From NCBI RefSeq assembly GCF_000423645.1, contig NZ_AUIJ01000001.1, positions 248,001 to 312,000 on the forward strand: 64,000 nucleotides of DNA. The letters run 5' to 3'. Below are positions 17,615-27,482 of the stretch, in pieces. The position numbers were made by a program, and so were the translations under genes. The notes beneath the pieces were generated by a model. It had not been told where the DNA came from and did not search any database. It worked only from the letters and a program-made list of their open reading frames with translations. How positions within the stretch are numbered: position 1 is the stretch's first letter; each line of letters begins with the position of its first letter. This stretch comes from Sediminimonas qiaohouensis DSM 21189 (GTDB lineage Bacteria > Pseudomonadota > Alphaproteobacteria > Rhodobacterales > Rhodobacteraceae).

Positions 17615-19015
17615 ATGGCCACCCGAAAACTCTACGCCGGCGCCAAGCTGCGCGAAACGCGCCAGCGCCTCGCCCTAACGCAAAAGGATTTCGCCGCCAA
17701 GCTGGGCGTGTCCCTGCCCTATCTCAACCAGATGGAGAACAACAACCGCCCGGTCTCGACCACCGTCGTGCTGGCGCTGGCGCAGGAGTTTGGCTTCGAC
17801 GTGACCGAACTGGGCAGCGGCGATAGCGCCCGGCTCGTCTCCGACATGCGCGAGGCGATGGCCGATCCCGTCTTCGCCGACAACGCGCCGCCGATGGCCG
17901 ATCTGCGCCTCGCCGCGTCGAACGCCCCGGCGCTGGCGCGCGCCTTCCTGGACCTGCACCGCGCCTACCGCGAAACGCGCGAGCGTCTGGCGTCGCTGGA
18001 CGAGGCGCTTGGCCGCGACGATTCCCGCATGCAAACCAGCCCATGGGACGAGGTGCGCGATTTCTTCCACTATTGCGACAACTACATCGACGCGGTCGAT
18101 CACGCCGCCGAACACTTCGCCGCCCGCGCCGCCCCCGGCACACCGATGGCCGCCCATGCCGCCGCCGCGCTGGACCGCGCGGGCGTCAGCATCGCCCACG
18201 CCGACACCCCCCGCCTGCGGCAGTTCGATCCCGCCAGCCGCATCCTGACGCTGTCCAGCCGCGCCGCCCCCGAAACCCGCGCCTTCCAGATGCTGCTGCA
18301 ACTGGCGCTGCTCAACCACGACCCGCTGATCGAGGCAACGCTCGACCTGGCCCGCTTTCAATCCGACGCCGCCCGCGCCATCGCCAAGATCGGGCTGGCC
18401 AACTATTTCGCCGGCGCGGCCCTGATGCCCTACGGCGCCTTCCTCGCCGCCGCGCAGGACACCCGCCATGACCTGGAGCTGCTGGCGCACCGCTTTGGCG
18501 CCTCGATCGAACAGGTGGCGCACCGCCTCTCGACCCTGCAACGCCCCGGCGCCAAGGGCGTGCCGTTCTTCTTCGTGCGCGTCGATCAGGCCGGCACCAT
18601 CACCAAGCGCCACTCGGCCACGCACCTGCAATTCGCGCGCTTCGGCGGCGCCTGCCCGCTGTGGAACGTGCACCGCGCGTTCGAGACACCGGGCCGGTTC
18701 CTCCGGCAACTCGCCGAAACCCCCGACGGCGTGCGCTATATCAGCCTCGCGCGCGACGTGTCCAAACCCGGCGGCAGCTTCGGCGCCCCGATCCGCCGCT
18801 TCGCCATCGCGCTGGGCTGCGAGGTGCGCCACGCCAGCGCGCTGGTCTACGCCGATGACCTGGACCTCACCAACCCCCGCGCGTTCGAGCCGATAGGCAT
18901 CTCCTGCCGCATCTGCGAACGCACCACCTGCCACCAGCGCTCGGTGCCACCACTAGAGAGGCGCCTGAGCGTCGACGCCGACCGCCGCGACGTGCTCCCC
19001 TACACGGTGGAATAG
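17615..19015 (+). CDS. pccR: Short-chain fatty acyl-CoA regulator, PccR-like
   Basis: A 466-residue XRE/ScfR-family regulator. The N-terminal HTH (residues about 9-63) contains LRETRQRLALTQKDFAAKLG and SLPYLNQMENNNRPVS. The middle is IrrE/ImmA-like, but I see no HExxH, so it is presumably a ligand-binding rather than protease domain. The C-terminal ScfR domain ends with a conserved Cys cluster (CRICERTTCHQR, about 431-442). Family members sense acyl-CoAs; PccR of R. sphaeroides controls pccB. The location beside pccB and the TTTGCAAA boxes before both genes support the same role. Confidence 0.88.
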   Translation: MATRKLYAGAKLRETRQRLALTQKDFAAKLGVSLPYLNQMENNNRPVSTTVVLALAQEFGFDVTELGSGDSARLVSDMREAMADPVFADNAPPMADLRLAASNAPALARAFLDLHRAYRETRERLASLDEALGRDDSRMQTSPWDEVRDFFHYCDNYIDAVDHAAEHFAARAAPGTPMAAHAAAALDRAGVSIAHADTPRLRQFDPASRILTLSSRAAPETRAFQMLLQLALLNHDPLIEATLDLARFQSDAARAIAKIGLANYFAGAALMPYGAFLAAAQDTRHDLELLAHRFGASIEQVAHRLSTLQRPGAKGVPFFFVRVDQAGTITKRHSATHLQFARFGGACPLWNVHRAFETPGRFLRQLAETPDGVRYISLARDVSKPGGSFGAPIRRFAIALGCEVRHASALVYADDLDLTNPRAFEPIGISCRICERTTCHQRSVPPLERRLSVDADRRDVLPYTVE

Positions 19016-19043
19016 CGGCCAACGACGCCCACCGCCAACACGG

Positions 19044-19145
19044 CTTCATCTTGCCCAAAATACTTCGGGGGGCCGCGCGTGAAACGCGCGGCGGGGCAGC
19101 GCCCCACCGGCGCGCGGGGGCATCGCCCCCCGCGCGCCCACTCTA
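19044..19145 (-). terminator. Composite multi-hairpin terminator-like element after the YdcH gene
   Basis: Read on the minus strand: hairpins GCGCGC-GGGGGGCGATGCCCCC-GCGCGC, GGGGCGCTGCCCC and CCGCGCG...CGCGCGG, then CCCCCC and GAAGTATTTTGGGCAAGATG. It is the richest of three copies of this arrangement in the window. It separates pccR (+) from the YdcH gene (-), so it may serve both strands. The stretch 19146-19259 holds one more small hairpin and nothing else recognisable. Confidence 0.6.
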
Positions 19146-19259
19146 TAAAGCGTGGCGCAGCCACACCGCTACCCGGCGCAACGCCAAACGGCGCGCGAGA
19201 CGCGATTACTCATACAAAAACCAGCAATTGGCTCTACCGTTCAGAGTAAAACCGCCCGC

Positions 19260-19496
19260 TCAATCCGTCAGCATCGCATATAGCTGATCCTTCAGCGCGG
19301 CGCGTTTCTTGCGCATTTCCACCTCGGCCAGTTCCTCGACCGGCTCCACGTTCGTCTCCGCCCGGTGCACCGCCCGGTTCAGCTCGTGATACTCCTCCGC
19401 CAGCTTGGCGAAATGACCGTCATTTTGCTTTTTCTCGGTGATCTTGTCGGCCAGGTCCGGAAACTCGTCCTGCAGTTCATGGGGTGTATGGGACAT
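19260..19496 (-). CDS. YdcH-like DUF465 protein
   Basis: A 78-residue, highly charged, helical protein with the DUF465/YdcH pattern: FPDLADKITEKKQNDGHFAKLAEEYHELNRAVHRAE, then a basic KKRAALKDQLYAML end. The whole length is predicted as an antiparallel coiled coil. The function of the family is unknown. ggagagcg lies before the ATG. It is a monocistronic-looking gene ahead of the composite terminator. Confidence 0.88.
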   Translation of the reverse strand: MSHTPHELQDEFPDLADKITEKKQNDGHFAKLAEEYHELNRAVHRAETNVEPVEELAEVEMRKKRAALKDQLYAMLTD

Positions 19497-19581
19497 TTCG
19501 CGCTCTCCTTATCTTGCGTCGATCAGACCCTATCGCACCGCCGCGCCGCCCCGCCTTGAGACAGATCAATCCGCCCCACCC

Positions 19582-20145
19582 TCAGTCGATTTCATCGCCG
19601 TATTCCAGGATGATCGGCACGATGATTTCCTCCTCGTCCATCAGGTGACGATCCAGGAACCCGCGAAACCCCTCCTGCACCTGCAACAGCCGCCCCACGC
19701 CATCATGCGCGCCCTTGCCCTCCTGCAGCGCCCGCAGCACCGCGTTGGTGCCGTCCGCCAGCTCCTTCATGTGCCGGTCCAGCGCGTGATGATCGGCATC
19801 CAGCACCTCGAACGCCCGCAGCAGCCGCTTGTCGAAGCCCTGGAACTTCGGGAAATACTCGTGATCCTCGATCATGTGATGGCCGTGCAACTGGTTCAGG
19901 AAAAACCCGGTATAGCGCGACAATTCGGCCCCGAACCGCGGTTGCGCCTCGTCCAGCTGAAGCTGCGCGTCGCTCACCAGCTTGTCCAGCACCTTGCGAA
20001 ACATCAGGTGCCGTTCCAGCCAGAACGCCGTCAGATCGTTGAAATTGGCATGTCCCTGCCACGCGGCGCGGGGGAATTTGCGGGCCAGCACGCGCAAGTG
20101 CTCAGGCAGGCCGGTGCGGGTTTCCAGGTCAAGCGCGGTATCCAT
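19582..20145 (-). CDS. Hemerythrin-domain protein
   Basis: About 187 residues with a four-helix hemerythrin-like domain. Candidate di-iron ligands are spread as in the family: HANFNDLTAFWLERHLMF, GHHMIEDHEYFPKF, DADHHALDRHM and RGFLDRHLMDEEEIIVPIIL. Such proteins bind O2 or NO or manage iron. ATG 20145 is used; the upstream extension runs into GC-rich non-homologous sequence. The long upstream gap (20146-20483) is mostly a dispersed repeat, so the promoter must be in about 20146-20270. Confidence 0.88.
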   Translation of the reverse strand: MDTALDLETRTGLPEHLRVLARKFPRAAWQGHANFNDLTAFWLERHLMFRKVLDKLVSDAQLQLDEAQPRFGAELSRYTGFFLNQLHGHHMIEDHEYFPKFQGFDKRLLRAFEVLDADHHALDRHMKELADGTNAVLRALQEGKGAHDGVGRLLQVQEGFRGFLDRHLMDEEEIIVPIILEYGDEID

Positions 20146-20270
20146 GCGCGCATCATACGCCACCGCCCCGTCCCCGTCGCCGGGAGAATACGCACACCCC
20201 CTACACACCGCCGCACAGGCGCAGGGCCATGCGGGTGCGGTTTTGGCGGGATATGGCCGGCTGCTGCCTT

Positions 20271-20460
20271 CTCATATAGTGCCTTGCGCGGAATAGCGCC
20301 CAAAGGGCGCCGCGCATCGCCGGGCCGCCCACCGGCACGGCGATTTTGCTAACGTATGCGCACCGCACAAATGTCATTCGGATTTGGCCAGCATAAACTG
20401 CCCCTCACCAGCGTAGGATCGCCGCACCGCGGCCCGACGATGCGCGTCCCGTCAACCCTC
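20271..20460. repeat. Dispersed inverted-repeat-ended element, copy 2
   Basis: Occupies most of the 338-bp gap between the hemerythrin gene and betA. Left flank ctcatatagtgccttgcgcg, left end cgccgcgcatcgccgggccg (20308-20327), core 20407-20435, right end ggcccgacgatgcgcg (20431-20446). The inner segment (tgtcattcggatttgg) also matches copies 1 and 3. It has the clearest left flank and is the best reference copy. Confidence 0.8.
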
Positions 20461-20483
20461 CGCCCTATGACCGCCCAAGCCCC

Positions 20484-22142
20484 CTACCGCTGCGCCGTCT
20501 TCCACTCGGGGTGCATCCACGGCTGCGCGTTTTCCGGCGACAGCGGCGTGCGGCCCAGCAGGTGATCGCTCACCTTCTCGCCCACCATGATCGACGGCGC
20601 GTTGAGGTTGCCGTTGGTGATGCGCGGAAACACCGAGCTATCCGCCACTCGCAACCCCGTCACCCCGATCACGCGGGCCTGCTCGTCGACCACCGCGCCC
20701 GCGTCATCCGCGCGCCCCATCCGGCAGGTGCCACAGGGGTGATAGGCGCTTTCCACGTGCTCGCGGATGAAATCGTCCAGCGCCTCGTCGCTCTGCGCCT
20801 CAGCCCCCGGTTGGATCTCGTGGCGCACGTAGGGCTTGAACGCCTCCTGCTCGAATATCTCGCGCGTCAGCCGGATGCAGCGCCGGAAATCGCTCCAGTC
20901 CTGATCGGTACTCATGTAGTTGAACAGGATGCGCGGATCATCATCAGGATCGCCCGAGCGCAGCGTCACCCGCCCCCGCGAGGGTGATCGCATCGGCCCC
21001 ACATGCGCCTGGAACCCGTGCCCCTCGGCGGCGACCTGGCCATCATAGCGCACCGCGATCGGCAGGAAATGGAACTGGATATCAGGGTAATCCACCCCCG
21101 CGGCCGAGCGGATGAAGCCCGCGCTTTCAAACTGGTTGCTGGCCCCCGGCCCGCTGCGCGCCAGCAGCCACCGCGCCCCGACATAGGCCTTGCCCAGCAG
21201 GTTCCAGTATTTGTACAGGCTCACCGGCTGGCTGGCGGCCATCTGGATATACAGCTCCAGGTGATCTTGCAGGTTGCCACCCACGCCGGGGCGGTCGGCG
21301 ACCACCTCGATCCCGTGCTCGGCCAGGTGCCCGGCCGGACCGATCCCCGACAGCATCAACAGCTTGGGCGAGTTGATGCTCGACGCCGCCAGAACCACCT
21401 CGCGCCGCGCTCGGATCACCTCGCGCTTGCCGCCGCGCGTGACCTCGACGCCAACGGCGCGGCCCTCTTCGATCACCACGCGCCGCACCAGCGCGCGCAC
21501 CAGGTCGCAATTGTCGCGCCGCAGCGCCGGCTTGAGATAGGCGTTGGCCGCCGACCAGCGCCGCCCGCGCCACACCGTCATGTCATAGGGGCCGAACCCC
21601 TCCTGTTTCTCGCCGTTATAGTCGTCGGTGCGCTCGTACCCGGCCTGCTGCCCGGCCTCGACAAAGGCCCGCGCCAGCGGGTTGGCGCGCGTGCCCCGGG
21701 TGACATGCAGCGGCCCATCGGTGCCGCGCCAATCCGGATCGCCGCCATGGCCGCCATCGTGCCAATGCTCCATCCGCCGGAAATACGGCAGCACGTCGGC
21801 ATAGCCCCAGCCGCGCGCGCCGCTGTCGCGCCAGTGGTCATAGTCGCACGCATGGCCGCGCACGTAGATCATCCCGTTGATCGAGGACGAGCCGCCGATC
21901 ACCTTTCCGCGCGGGCACGCCAGCCGCCTGCCGCCAAGGTGCGGCTCCGGCTCGGTCTCGTAGCCCCAGTCGTAGCGCTTCATGTTCATCGGGTAGCTGA
22001 GCGCGCCGGGCATCTGGATGAACGGCCCCGCATCGGTGCCGCCATGCTCGACCACCAGCACCGATTCGCCCGCCTCGGCCAGCCGATAGGCCATCGCACA
22101 GCCCGCGCTGCCTGCTCCGACTATCACGAAATCCGCTTCCAT
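20484..22142 (-). CDS. betA: Choline dehydrogenase (GMC oxidoreductase)
   Basis: Membrane-associated FAD enzyme oxidising choline to betaine aldehyde (and onward). The 552 residues start with the FAD-binding [20 protein letters not shown], then [20 protein letters not shown] and the GMC signature-type [17 protein letters not shown]. The C-terminal active-site region is [10 protein letters not shown] and [13 protein letters not shown]. BetA is the best match because it is last in betI-betB-betA and opposite choline transporter genes. The gap to betB is 76 bp, so co-transcription is likely. Confidence 0.95.
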   Translation of the reverse strand: MEADFVIVGAGSAGCAMAYRLAEAGESVLVVEHGGTDAGPFIQMPGALSYPMNMKRYDWGYETEPEPHLGGRRLACPRGKVIGGSSSINGMIYVRGHACDYDHWRDSGARGWGYADVLPYFRRMEHWHDGGHGGDPDWRGTDGPLHVTRGTRANPLARAFVEAGQQAGYERTDDYNGEKQEGFGPYDMTVWRGRRWSAANAYLKPALRRDNCDLVRALVRRVVIEEGRAVGVEVTRGGKREVIRARREVVLAASSINSPKLLMLSGIGPAGHLAEHGIEVVADRPGVGGNLQDHLELYIQMAASQPVSLYKYWNLLGKAYVGARWLLARSGPGASNQFESAGFIRSAAGVDYPDIQFHFLPIAVRYDGQVAAEGHGFQAHVGPMRSPSRGRVTLRSGDPDDDPRILFNYMSTDQDWSDFRRCIRLTREIFEQEAFKPYVRHEIQPGAEAQSDEALDDFIREHVESAYHPCGTCRMGRADDAGAVVDEQARVIGVTGLRVADSSVFPRITNGNLNAPSIMVGEKVSDHLLGRTPLSPENAQPWMHPEWKTAQR

Positions 22143-22218
22143 TACGTCTCACTCGCATCAATGGGGCGCGCGGCCCCGTTTCGCCATTGCCTGAACGCCG
22201 CCGCCGCGGCCGGGCGCC

Positions 22219-23685
22219 TCAGAACGGCGCCTCGACGTGGCCCATGCGCACGTAGACCGCCTTGGTCTGGCTGTAATGCTCGATCGCGGCGGTGCCGTTC
22301 TCGCGCCCCACGCCTGACATCTTGACGCCGCCAAAGGGCACCTGCACCGGCGCGTCGTTGTAGGAGTTGATGAAACAGCTCCCCGCCTCAAGCTGCCCGA
22401 TCACGCGGTGCGCACGGGCGATGTCTCGCGTGAACACCCCCGCCGACAGGCCGAATTGCGTGTCGTTGGCGCGCGCGATGACCTCGTCCTCGGCGTCGAA
22501 ATCCAGAACGCACATCACCGGGCCAAAGATTTCCTCGCGCGCGATGGTCATCTCGTCGCGCACATCCGCGAACACCGCCGGCGTCAGGAAATACCCCTCG
22601 CGGTTCACCCGCTGGCCGCCCTGCACAAGGCGCGCGCCCTCGGCCACACCCTTGGCGATGTAGCCCTCCACGATCTCAAGCTGCCCGGCACTGATCAGCG
22701 GGCCGAAATTTGTGCCCTCGTCCATCGGATCGCCGATCACCACGCCATCAAGGCGCGCGCTCAGCCGCTCAAGGAACGCATCGCGCAGGCCGCGCTGCAC
22801 GAACACCCGCGTGCCGTTGGAACACACCTGCCCCGAGGAATAGAAATTGCCCATGATCGCGCCGCTGACGGCGTCCTCCAGATCGGCATCGTCGAACACG
22901 ACCATCGGGGATTTGCCGCCCATCTCCATGGTGACATGCTTCATCCCGTCGGCGGCGGCGGCATAGACCTTGCGCCCCGTGGGCACCGATCCTGTCAGGC
23001 TGACCTTGTCCACCCGCGCATCCGTGCTGAGCGCCGCGCCGACCGAGCCGGCGCCCTGCACCACGTTGAACAGGCCCGCAGGCGCGCCCGCCTCGATCAG
23101 GATCTCGGCCACCTTCAGCGCGCAAAGCGGCGTTTCCTCGGACGGCTTGAACACCATCGCGTTGCCGCACGCCAGCGCCGGCGCCGCCTTCCAGCAGGCG
23201 ATCTGCGTCGGATAGTTCCACGCGCCCAGCCCCACGCACAGGCCCAGCGGCGCGCGCGTGGTATAGGCCCAATCGCCGCCCGGCAGCGCGATATGCTCAC
23301 CGTTCAGGGAGCCCGCCAGCCCGCCGAAATACTCCAGCGCGTCCGCCCCGCTGGTGGCGTCGGCAACCAGCGTTTCCTGCAACGGCTTGCCGGTGTCCAT
23401 CGTCTCCAGCTCGGACAATTCGCGGTTGCGCTCGCGCATGATGTCCGCCGCCCGGCGCAAGACCCTGCCCCGCTCCATCCCCGACAGCGCCGCCCAATCG
23501 CGCTGCGCCGCGCGGGCCGAGGTGATGGCCCGCTCGATCACCGCGTCGGTGGCGGCATGCACGGTGGCGATCACCGCGCCGCTGGCGGGGTGGATCACCT
23601 CGATCAAAGCGCCGGCGGTGTCCTCGACATAGGTGCCACCGATGAAATGGCTGGCTTCGGGTTGAGTTTGCGAACTATTGGTCAT
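22219..23685 (-). CDS. betB: Betaine aldehyde dehydrogenase
   Basis: Oxidises betaine aldehyde to glycine betaine with NAD(P)+. The 488 residues have the aldehyde dehydrogenase order: the cofactor-fold region PWNYP-equivalent ([14 protein letters not shown]), the general-base glutamate in [15 protein letters not shown]-like sequence and the catalytic cysteine in [18 protein letters not shown] 23685 is at the family N-terminus ([17 protein letters not shown]) with aaggttccc upstream; the long in-frame extension is antisense to betI. It is the middle gene of the bet operon, 56 bp after betI. Confidence 0.95.
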   Translation of the reverse strand: MTNSSQTQPEASHFIGGTYVEDTAGALIEVIHPASGAVIATVHAATDAVIERAITSARAAQRDWAALSGMERGRVLRRAADIMRERNRELSELETMDTGKPLQETLVADATSGADALEYFGGLAGSLNGEHIALPGGDWAYTTRAPLGLCVGLGAWNYPTQIACWKAAPALACGNAMVFKPSEETPLCALKVAEILIEAGAPAGLFNVVQGAGSVGAALSTDARVDKVSLTGSVPTGRKVYAAAADGMKHVTMEMGGKSPMVVFDDADLEDAVSGAIMGNFYSSGQVCSNGTRVFVQRGLRDAFLERLSARLDGVVIGDPMDEGTNFGPLISAGQLEIVEGYIAKGVAEGARLVQGGQRVNREGYFLTPAVFADVRDEMTIAREEIFGPVMCVLDFDAEDEVIARANDTQFGLSAGVFTRDIARAHRVIGQLEAGSCFINSYNDAPVQVPFGGVKMSGVGRENGTAAIEHYSQTKAVYVRMGHVEAPF

Positions 23686-23741
23686 CGGGAACCTTCTTGT
23701 TGCCGTGATTGTCGGAAACGGGGCAAAAGCGGCCGCGCCGC

Positions 23742-24326
23742 TCAATGCGCCCCGCGCGCCAGCTCCAGCGACAGGCTGCGCAACACCTGCGCCACCGCCG
23801 CCCCGCCATCGGGGTTGTCGCGCCCCAGGGTGTGGCGCAGGTAAAACCCGTCGATCAACGCCGCCAGACGGTCCGCGACCTGCCCTGCGCGCGCGCCCAC
23901 CAGCGACCTCAGCGCATGGCTCAGATTGCTGCGCAGCCGGTGCTGATAGATACACAGCAAACGGTTCGCCTGCGCCGAGGTCTGAGCCAGAACGTAGAAA
24001 TTCAGCCAGGTCGCAATCACCTCGCGGCGAAAGTTGGAATCGCTGAAACTGGCCCGCACGATCGCCTCGACACGGGCATGCGCGGTATCGGCCATGGCCA
24101 ACGCGCCGCGCACCTCGGCGCCATACACCGTCAGCGTGTGACGCATCGCCGCCAGGAATATCTGCTCCTTGCCGCCAAAGTAGTGATGCGCCAGCGCGCT
24201 GGACATACCCGCCCGCCGGGCGATCTGCGCCACGGTCACGTCCAGCGTGCCAGCCTCGCCTATCGCATCAATCGTCGCTTTGACCAAAGCGGCACGGCGT
24301 ATAGGCTCCATTCCGAGCTTGGGCAT
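23742..24326 (-). CDS. betI: Transcriptional repressor BetI (TetR family)
   Basis: A 194-residue TetR regulator of the choline genes; choline relieves repression in enterics. The N-terminal HTH is plain: [22 protein letters not shown], then [27 protein letters not shown]. The length equals that of known BetI. ATG 24326 is chosen at the conserved [11 protein letters not shown]. It leads betI-betB-betA and faces choX across a 95-bp gap that contains an ATTGACTCGTCAAT inverted repeat, its probable operator. Confidence 0.95.
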   Translation of the reverse strand: MPKLGMEPIRRAALVKATIDAIGEAGTLDVTVAQIARRAGMSSALAHHYFGGKEQIFLAAMRHTLTVYGAEVRGALAMADTAHARVEAIVRASFSDSNFRREVIATWLNFYVLAQTSAQANRLLCIYQHRLRSNLSHALRSLVGARAGQVADRLAALIDGFYLRHTLGRDNPDGGAAVAQVLRSLSLELARGAH

Positions 24327-24371
24327 TGAAATTCTCCGCAGGATTTGCAATCCCAAGGTAATTCGAGTTTA

Positions 24372-24385
24372 ATTGACTCGTCAAT
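24372..24385. promoter_or_regulatory. Probable BetI operator
   Basis: ATTGACTCGTCAAT is an ATTGA-N4-TCAAT inverted repeat in the betI/choX divergent gap. It resembles the ATTGG-N4-TCAAT core of the E. coli bet operator (from memory). One site could control both betIBA and choXWV. Confidence 0.7.
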
Positions 24386-24421
24386 CAAGAAAACGACACC
24401 AAGACAAACAGGAGTTCCACA

Positions 24422-25345
24422 ATGACCTACCGCACGACACTCTCGGCACTGGCGATCGTCGCTGCCGCCCCCGCGATGGCCGATTGCACCAGCGTCACCT
24501 TCGCCGATGTCGGCTGGACCGACATCACCGCCACCACCGCCGCGACCAGCGTCGTGCTGGACGCGATGGGCTACGACACCGAGACCAAGCTGCTGTCGGT
24601 TCCCGTGACCTACACCTCGCTGGCGGCAGGCGATATCGACGTGTTCCTTGGCAACTGGATGCCCACGATGGAGGCCGACATTGCCCCCTACCGCGAGGAC
24701 GGCACCGTTGAAACCGTGCGCGCCAACCTCGAAGGGGCCAAGTATACGCTGGCCACCAACGCCGCCGGCGCCGAGCTGGGCATCACCGATTTCTCCAAGA
24801 TCGCGGACCAGGCCGAGGCGCTGGACCAAACCATTTACGGCATCGAGCCGGGCAATGACGGCAACCGCCTGATCATGGACATGATCGCCGACGACGCGTT
24901 TGGCCTTAGCGGCTTCGAGGTCAAGGAAAGCTCGGAACAGGGCATGCTGGCACAGGTCGCCCGCGCCGACCGCAAGGACGAGCCGATCGTGTTCCTGGGA
25001 TGGGAACCGCACCCGATGAACGCGCGCTTCGACATGACCTACCTCACGGGCGGCGATGACTGGTTCGGCCCCAACCTGGGCGGCGCAACCGTCTACACCA
25101 ACACCCGCGCCGGCCTGTCCGAGGAATGCCCCAACCTGGGCACCTTCCTGGGCAACCTGTCCTTCACCCTGTCCATGGAGAACGAGATCATGGCCGACAT
25201 CCTCAATGACGGCGCCGATCCCGAAGAGGCAGCAACCGCGTGGCTCAAGGCCAACCCCGACACGCTCGGCCCGTGGCTTGACGGTGTGACCACCGCCGAT
25301 GGCGAACCGGCCCTGCCCGCCGTCAAGGCCGCGCTGGACATGTAA
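24422..25345 (+). CDS. choX: Choline ABC transporter substrate-binding protein
   Basis: A 307-residue periplasmic protein: signal MTYRTTLSALAIVAAAPAMA, mature start DCTSVTFADVGWTDITATTA as in ChoX/ProX proteins, and aromatic-rich ligand loops (FLGNWMPTMEAD, FLGWEPHPMNARFDMTYL) suited to the trimethylammonium group. caggag precedes the ATG. First gene of choXWV, divergent from betI. Choline rather than glycine betaine is inferred from that context. Hairpins after the gene may raise its mRNA level over the permease. Confidence 0.94.
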   Translation: MTYRTTLSALAIVAAAPAMADCTSVTFADVGWTDITATTAATSVVLDAMGYDTETKLLSVPVTYTSLAAGDIDVFLGNWMPTMEADIAPYREDGTVETVRANLEGAKYTLATNAAGAELGITDFSKIADQAEALDQTIYGIEPGNDGNRLIMDMIADDAFGLSGFEVKESSEQGMLAQVARADRKDEPIVFLGWEPHPMNARFDMTYLTGGDDWFGPNLGGATVYTNTRAGLSEECPNLGTFLGNLSFTLSMENEIMADILNDGADPEEAATAWLKANPDTLGPWLDGVTTADGEPALPAVKAALDM

Positions 25346-25379
25346 CCCCCCGCAAAACCCGCCTCGCGCGCCGCGCGCT

Positions 25380-25461
25380 GCCCCCGCAATACCGGGGGCG
25401 GCAAGCGGCGGACGGGGCCGCTATGCCTGTCCGGGCGCGCGAAACACGCTTTGCGCGCCCG
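25380..25461 (+). other. Paired hairpins between choX and choW
   Basis: Within the 153-bp gap are GCCCCCG-caata-CCGGGGGC (25380-25399) and a 9-bp stem CGGGCGCGC/GCGCGCCCG (25432-25440 with 25453-25461). Neither has a T-run. Such structures after binding-protein genes commonly protect the upstream mRNA and give excess binding protein over permease. Confidence 0.6.
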
Positions 25462-25498
25462 TCCCCCTCCCGGACGTATTCGCCAAAAGGCCTTGCTC

Positions 25499-26335
25499 AT
25501 GAACTGGCTTACCGACTCAAAAATCCCCATCGGCCCCTATGCCGCCGACCTGTTTGACTGGCTGCAAACCAACGGTGCGTGGTTCTTCGACGCCCTCGCC
25601 GATGCCATGGAGGCGCTGATCGACGCCTTCCTGTGGCTGTTGCAAACCCCGCACCCGGCGGTGATCGCGCTGATCTTCATCGCCTTCACATGGGCGGTGC
25701 AGCGGAACTGGAAAACCTGCCTGTTCGTCGCGTTCGGTTTCGCCTTCATCCTCAACCAGGGCTATTGGGAAGAAACCACCGAAAGCCTGACGCTGGTGCT
25801 GTCGGCCTGCGTGTTCTGCATGGCCATCGGCGTGCCCATCGGCATCGCCGCCGCGCACCGCCCGCGCCTTTACCGCGGGTTGCGCCCGGTGCTGGACCTG
25901 ATGCAGACGCTGCCCACCTTCGTCTACCTGATCCCCGCGATCGTGTTCTTCGGCATCGGCATGGTGCCGGGGCTGATCGCGACGGTGATCTTCGTGGTGC
26001 CCGCGCCCATCCGCCTGACGCATCTTGGCGTCACCTCGACACCCAAACCCCTACTCGAGGCGGCGCAGGCCTTCGGCTCGACCCCCAGCCAGACGCTGAT
26101 CAAGGTCGAACTGCCCCACGCCTTGCCGCAGATCATGGCGGGCCTGAACCAGACCATCATGCTGTCACTGTCGATGGTCGTGATCGCCGCGCTGGTGGGC
26201 GCTGACGGGCTGGGCGTGCCGGTGCTGCGCGCAATCAACACCGTCAACGTGTCCCTTGGCTTCGAAAGTGGCCTCGTGATCGTTGTGCTGGCCATCATGC
26301 TTGACCGTATGCTCAGACTGGAGCGCGCCCAATGA
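25499..26335 (+). CDS. choW: Choline ABC transporter permease
   Basis: A 278-residue ProW-type inner-membrane permease. Several membrane segments start at about residue 55 (PAVIALIFIAFTWAVQ), and the EAA-type loop that contacts the ATPase is visible (EAAQAFGSTPSQTLIKVELPHALPQI region). ATG 25499 is chosen as the family start. The stop overlaps the choV start by ATGA, implying coupled translation. It forms the channel of ChoXWV. Confidence 0.94.
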   Translation: MNWLTDSKIPIGPYAADLFDWLQTNGAWFFDALADAMEALIDAFLWLLQTPHPAVIALIFIAFTWAVQRNWKTCLFVAFGFAFILNQGYWEETTESLTLVLSACVFCMAIGVPIGIAAAHRPRLYRGLRPVLDLMQTLPTFVYLIPAIVFFGIGMVPGLIATVIFVVPAPIRLTHLGVTSTPKPLLEAAQAFGSTPSQTLIKVELPHALPQIMAGLNQTIMLSLSMVVIAALVGADGLGVPVLRAINTVNVSLGFESGLVIVVLAIMLDRMLRLERAQ

Positions 26336-27366
26336 CCACTCCCGCCGTTCGTTTCAATTCCGTCTCCATCGTCTTTGGCGAGCGCCCGCAAGCGGCGCTG
26401 CCCCTGATGGACGAGGGCCTTTCGCGCCCCGAGATCCAGGCGCAGACCGGGCAGGTTCTGGGCGTGCACGATTGCTCGCTCGACGTGGCCGAGGGCGAGA
26501 TCGTCGTGCTCATGGGCTTGTCCGGCTCGGGCAAATCGACGCTTCTGCGCGCGGTCAACGGCCTCAACCCGGTGGCGCGCGGCAGTGTCGAGGTCGCCAC
26601 CGATACCGGCCTGACCAACGTCACCACCGCCAGCCCGCGCACCCTGCGCGACATCCGCCAGAACCACGTCGCTATGGTGTTCCAGCAATTCGGCCTGCTA
26701 CCGTGGCGGAGCGTGCGCGACAATGTCGGGCTGGGGCTTGAGCTGGCCGGGCTGGGCGCGGATGAGCGCCGCACCCGCATCGATGAGCAGCTATCGCTGG
26801 TGGGCTTGGCCGACTGGGCCGATCGCCGCGTGTCGGACCTGTCGGGCGGCATGCAACAGCGCGTCGGCCTGGCCCGCGCCTTTGCCACGCGCGCGCCGAT
26901 CCTGCTCATGGACGAGCCGTTCTCGGCGCTCGACCCGCTGATCCGCACCCGCCTTCAGGACGAGTTGTTGGAGCTGCAGAAATCCCTGGGCCGCACCATC
27001 GTCTTCGTCAGCCACGACCTTGACGAGGCGTTCAAGCTGGGCAACCGCATCGCCATCATGGAGGGCGGGCGCATCGTGCAATGCGGCACCCCGCAGCAGA
27101 TTTTTACCAACCCGGCAACCGAGTATGTCGCCGATTTCGTGGCGCATATGAACCCGCTGGGCGTGCTGCGCGCCGTCGACGTGATGGACCCGGCCAGCGA
27201 CACGCCCGACCGCAGCGTGCCGCCCGAGGCCACCATCCGCGAGGTGATGCAGGCCGCGCAGGGGCACGATCGGCCAATCGGCGTGGTGGACGGCGATGGT
27301 CAGCTTCTGGGCCAGATCACCCGCAATGTCATCCTGGCCAAACTCCTGGACCCCCGCGGAACCTGA
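26332..27366 (+). CDS. choV: Choline ABC transporter ATP-binding protein
   Basis: A 344-residue ATPase of the ProV/OpuA type. Walker A is GLSGSGKSTLLRA, the Q-loop region FQQFGLLPW, the signature LSGGMQQRVGLARA and Walker B ILLMDEPFSALD, followed by FVSHDLDEAF. The C-terminus after about residue 270 is a short, single CBS-like remnant rather than the full CBS pair of ProV. It starts inside choW (ATGA overlap) and ends the cho operon, before a tandem repeat. Confidence 0.95.
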   Translation: MTTPAVRFNSVSIVFGERPQAALPLMDEGLSRPEIQAQTGQVLGVHDCSLDVAEGEIVVLMGLSGSGKSTLLRAVNGLNPVARGSVEVATDTGLTNVTTASPRTLRDIRQNHVAMVFQQFGLLPWRSVRDNVGLGLELAGLGADERRTRIDEQLSLVGLADWADRRVSDLSGGMQQRVGLARAFATRAPILLMDEPFSALDPLIRTRLQDELLELQKSLGRTIVFVSHDLDEAFKLGNRIAIMEGGRIVQCGTPQQIFTNPATEYVADFVAHMNPLGVLRAVDVMDPASDTPDRSVPPEATIREVMQAAQGHDRPIGVVDGDGQLLGQITRNVILAKLLDPRGT

Positions 27367-27382
27367 GGCGGGGGCGACGGGG

Positions 27383-27482
27383 CTCAGACCACCGCCGCCA
27401 AAGGCGGCTCATACTTTGGTCGCCAAAGGCGGCTCATACCTTGGTCGCCAAGGGCGGCTCAGACCTTGGTCGCCAAGGGCGG
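27383..27482. repeat. Four tandem 25-bp repeats at the EamA 3' end
   Basis: Units at 27383-27407, 27408-27432, 27433-27457 and 27458-27482 share ctca(g/t)acc or ctcatac, then ttggtcgccaa(a/g)ggcgg; the first unit is the most diverged. The last unit encodes the final residues and stop of the minus-strand EamA protein, so the array looks like repeated copying of that gene's end into the convergent gap after choV. Confidence 0.9.

Noticed and set aside
22408-23844. A 478-codon plus-strand open frame opposite betB
   Set aside because: Antisense to a conserved dehydrogenase; no recognisable domain.
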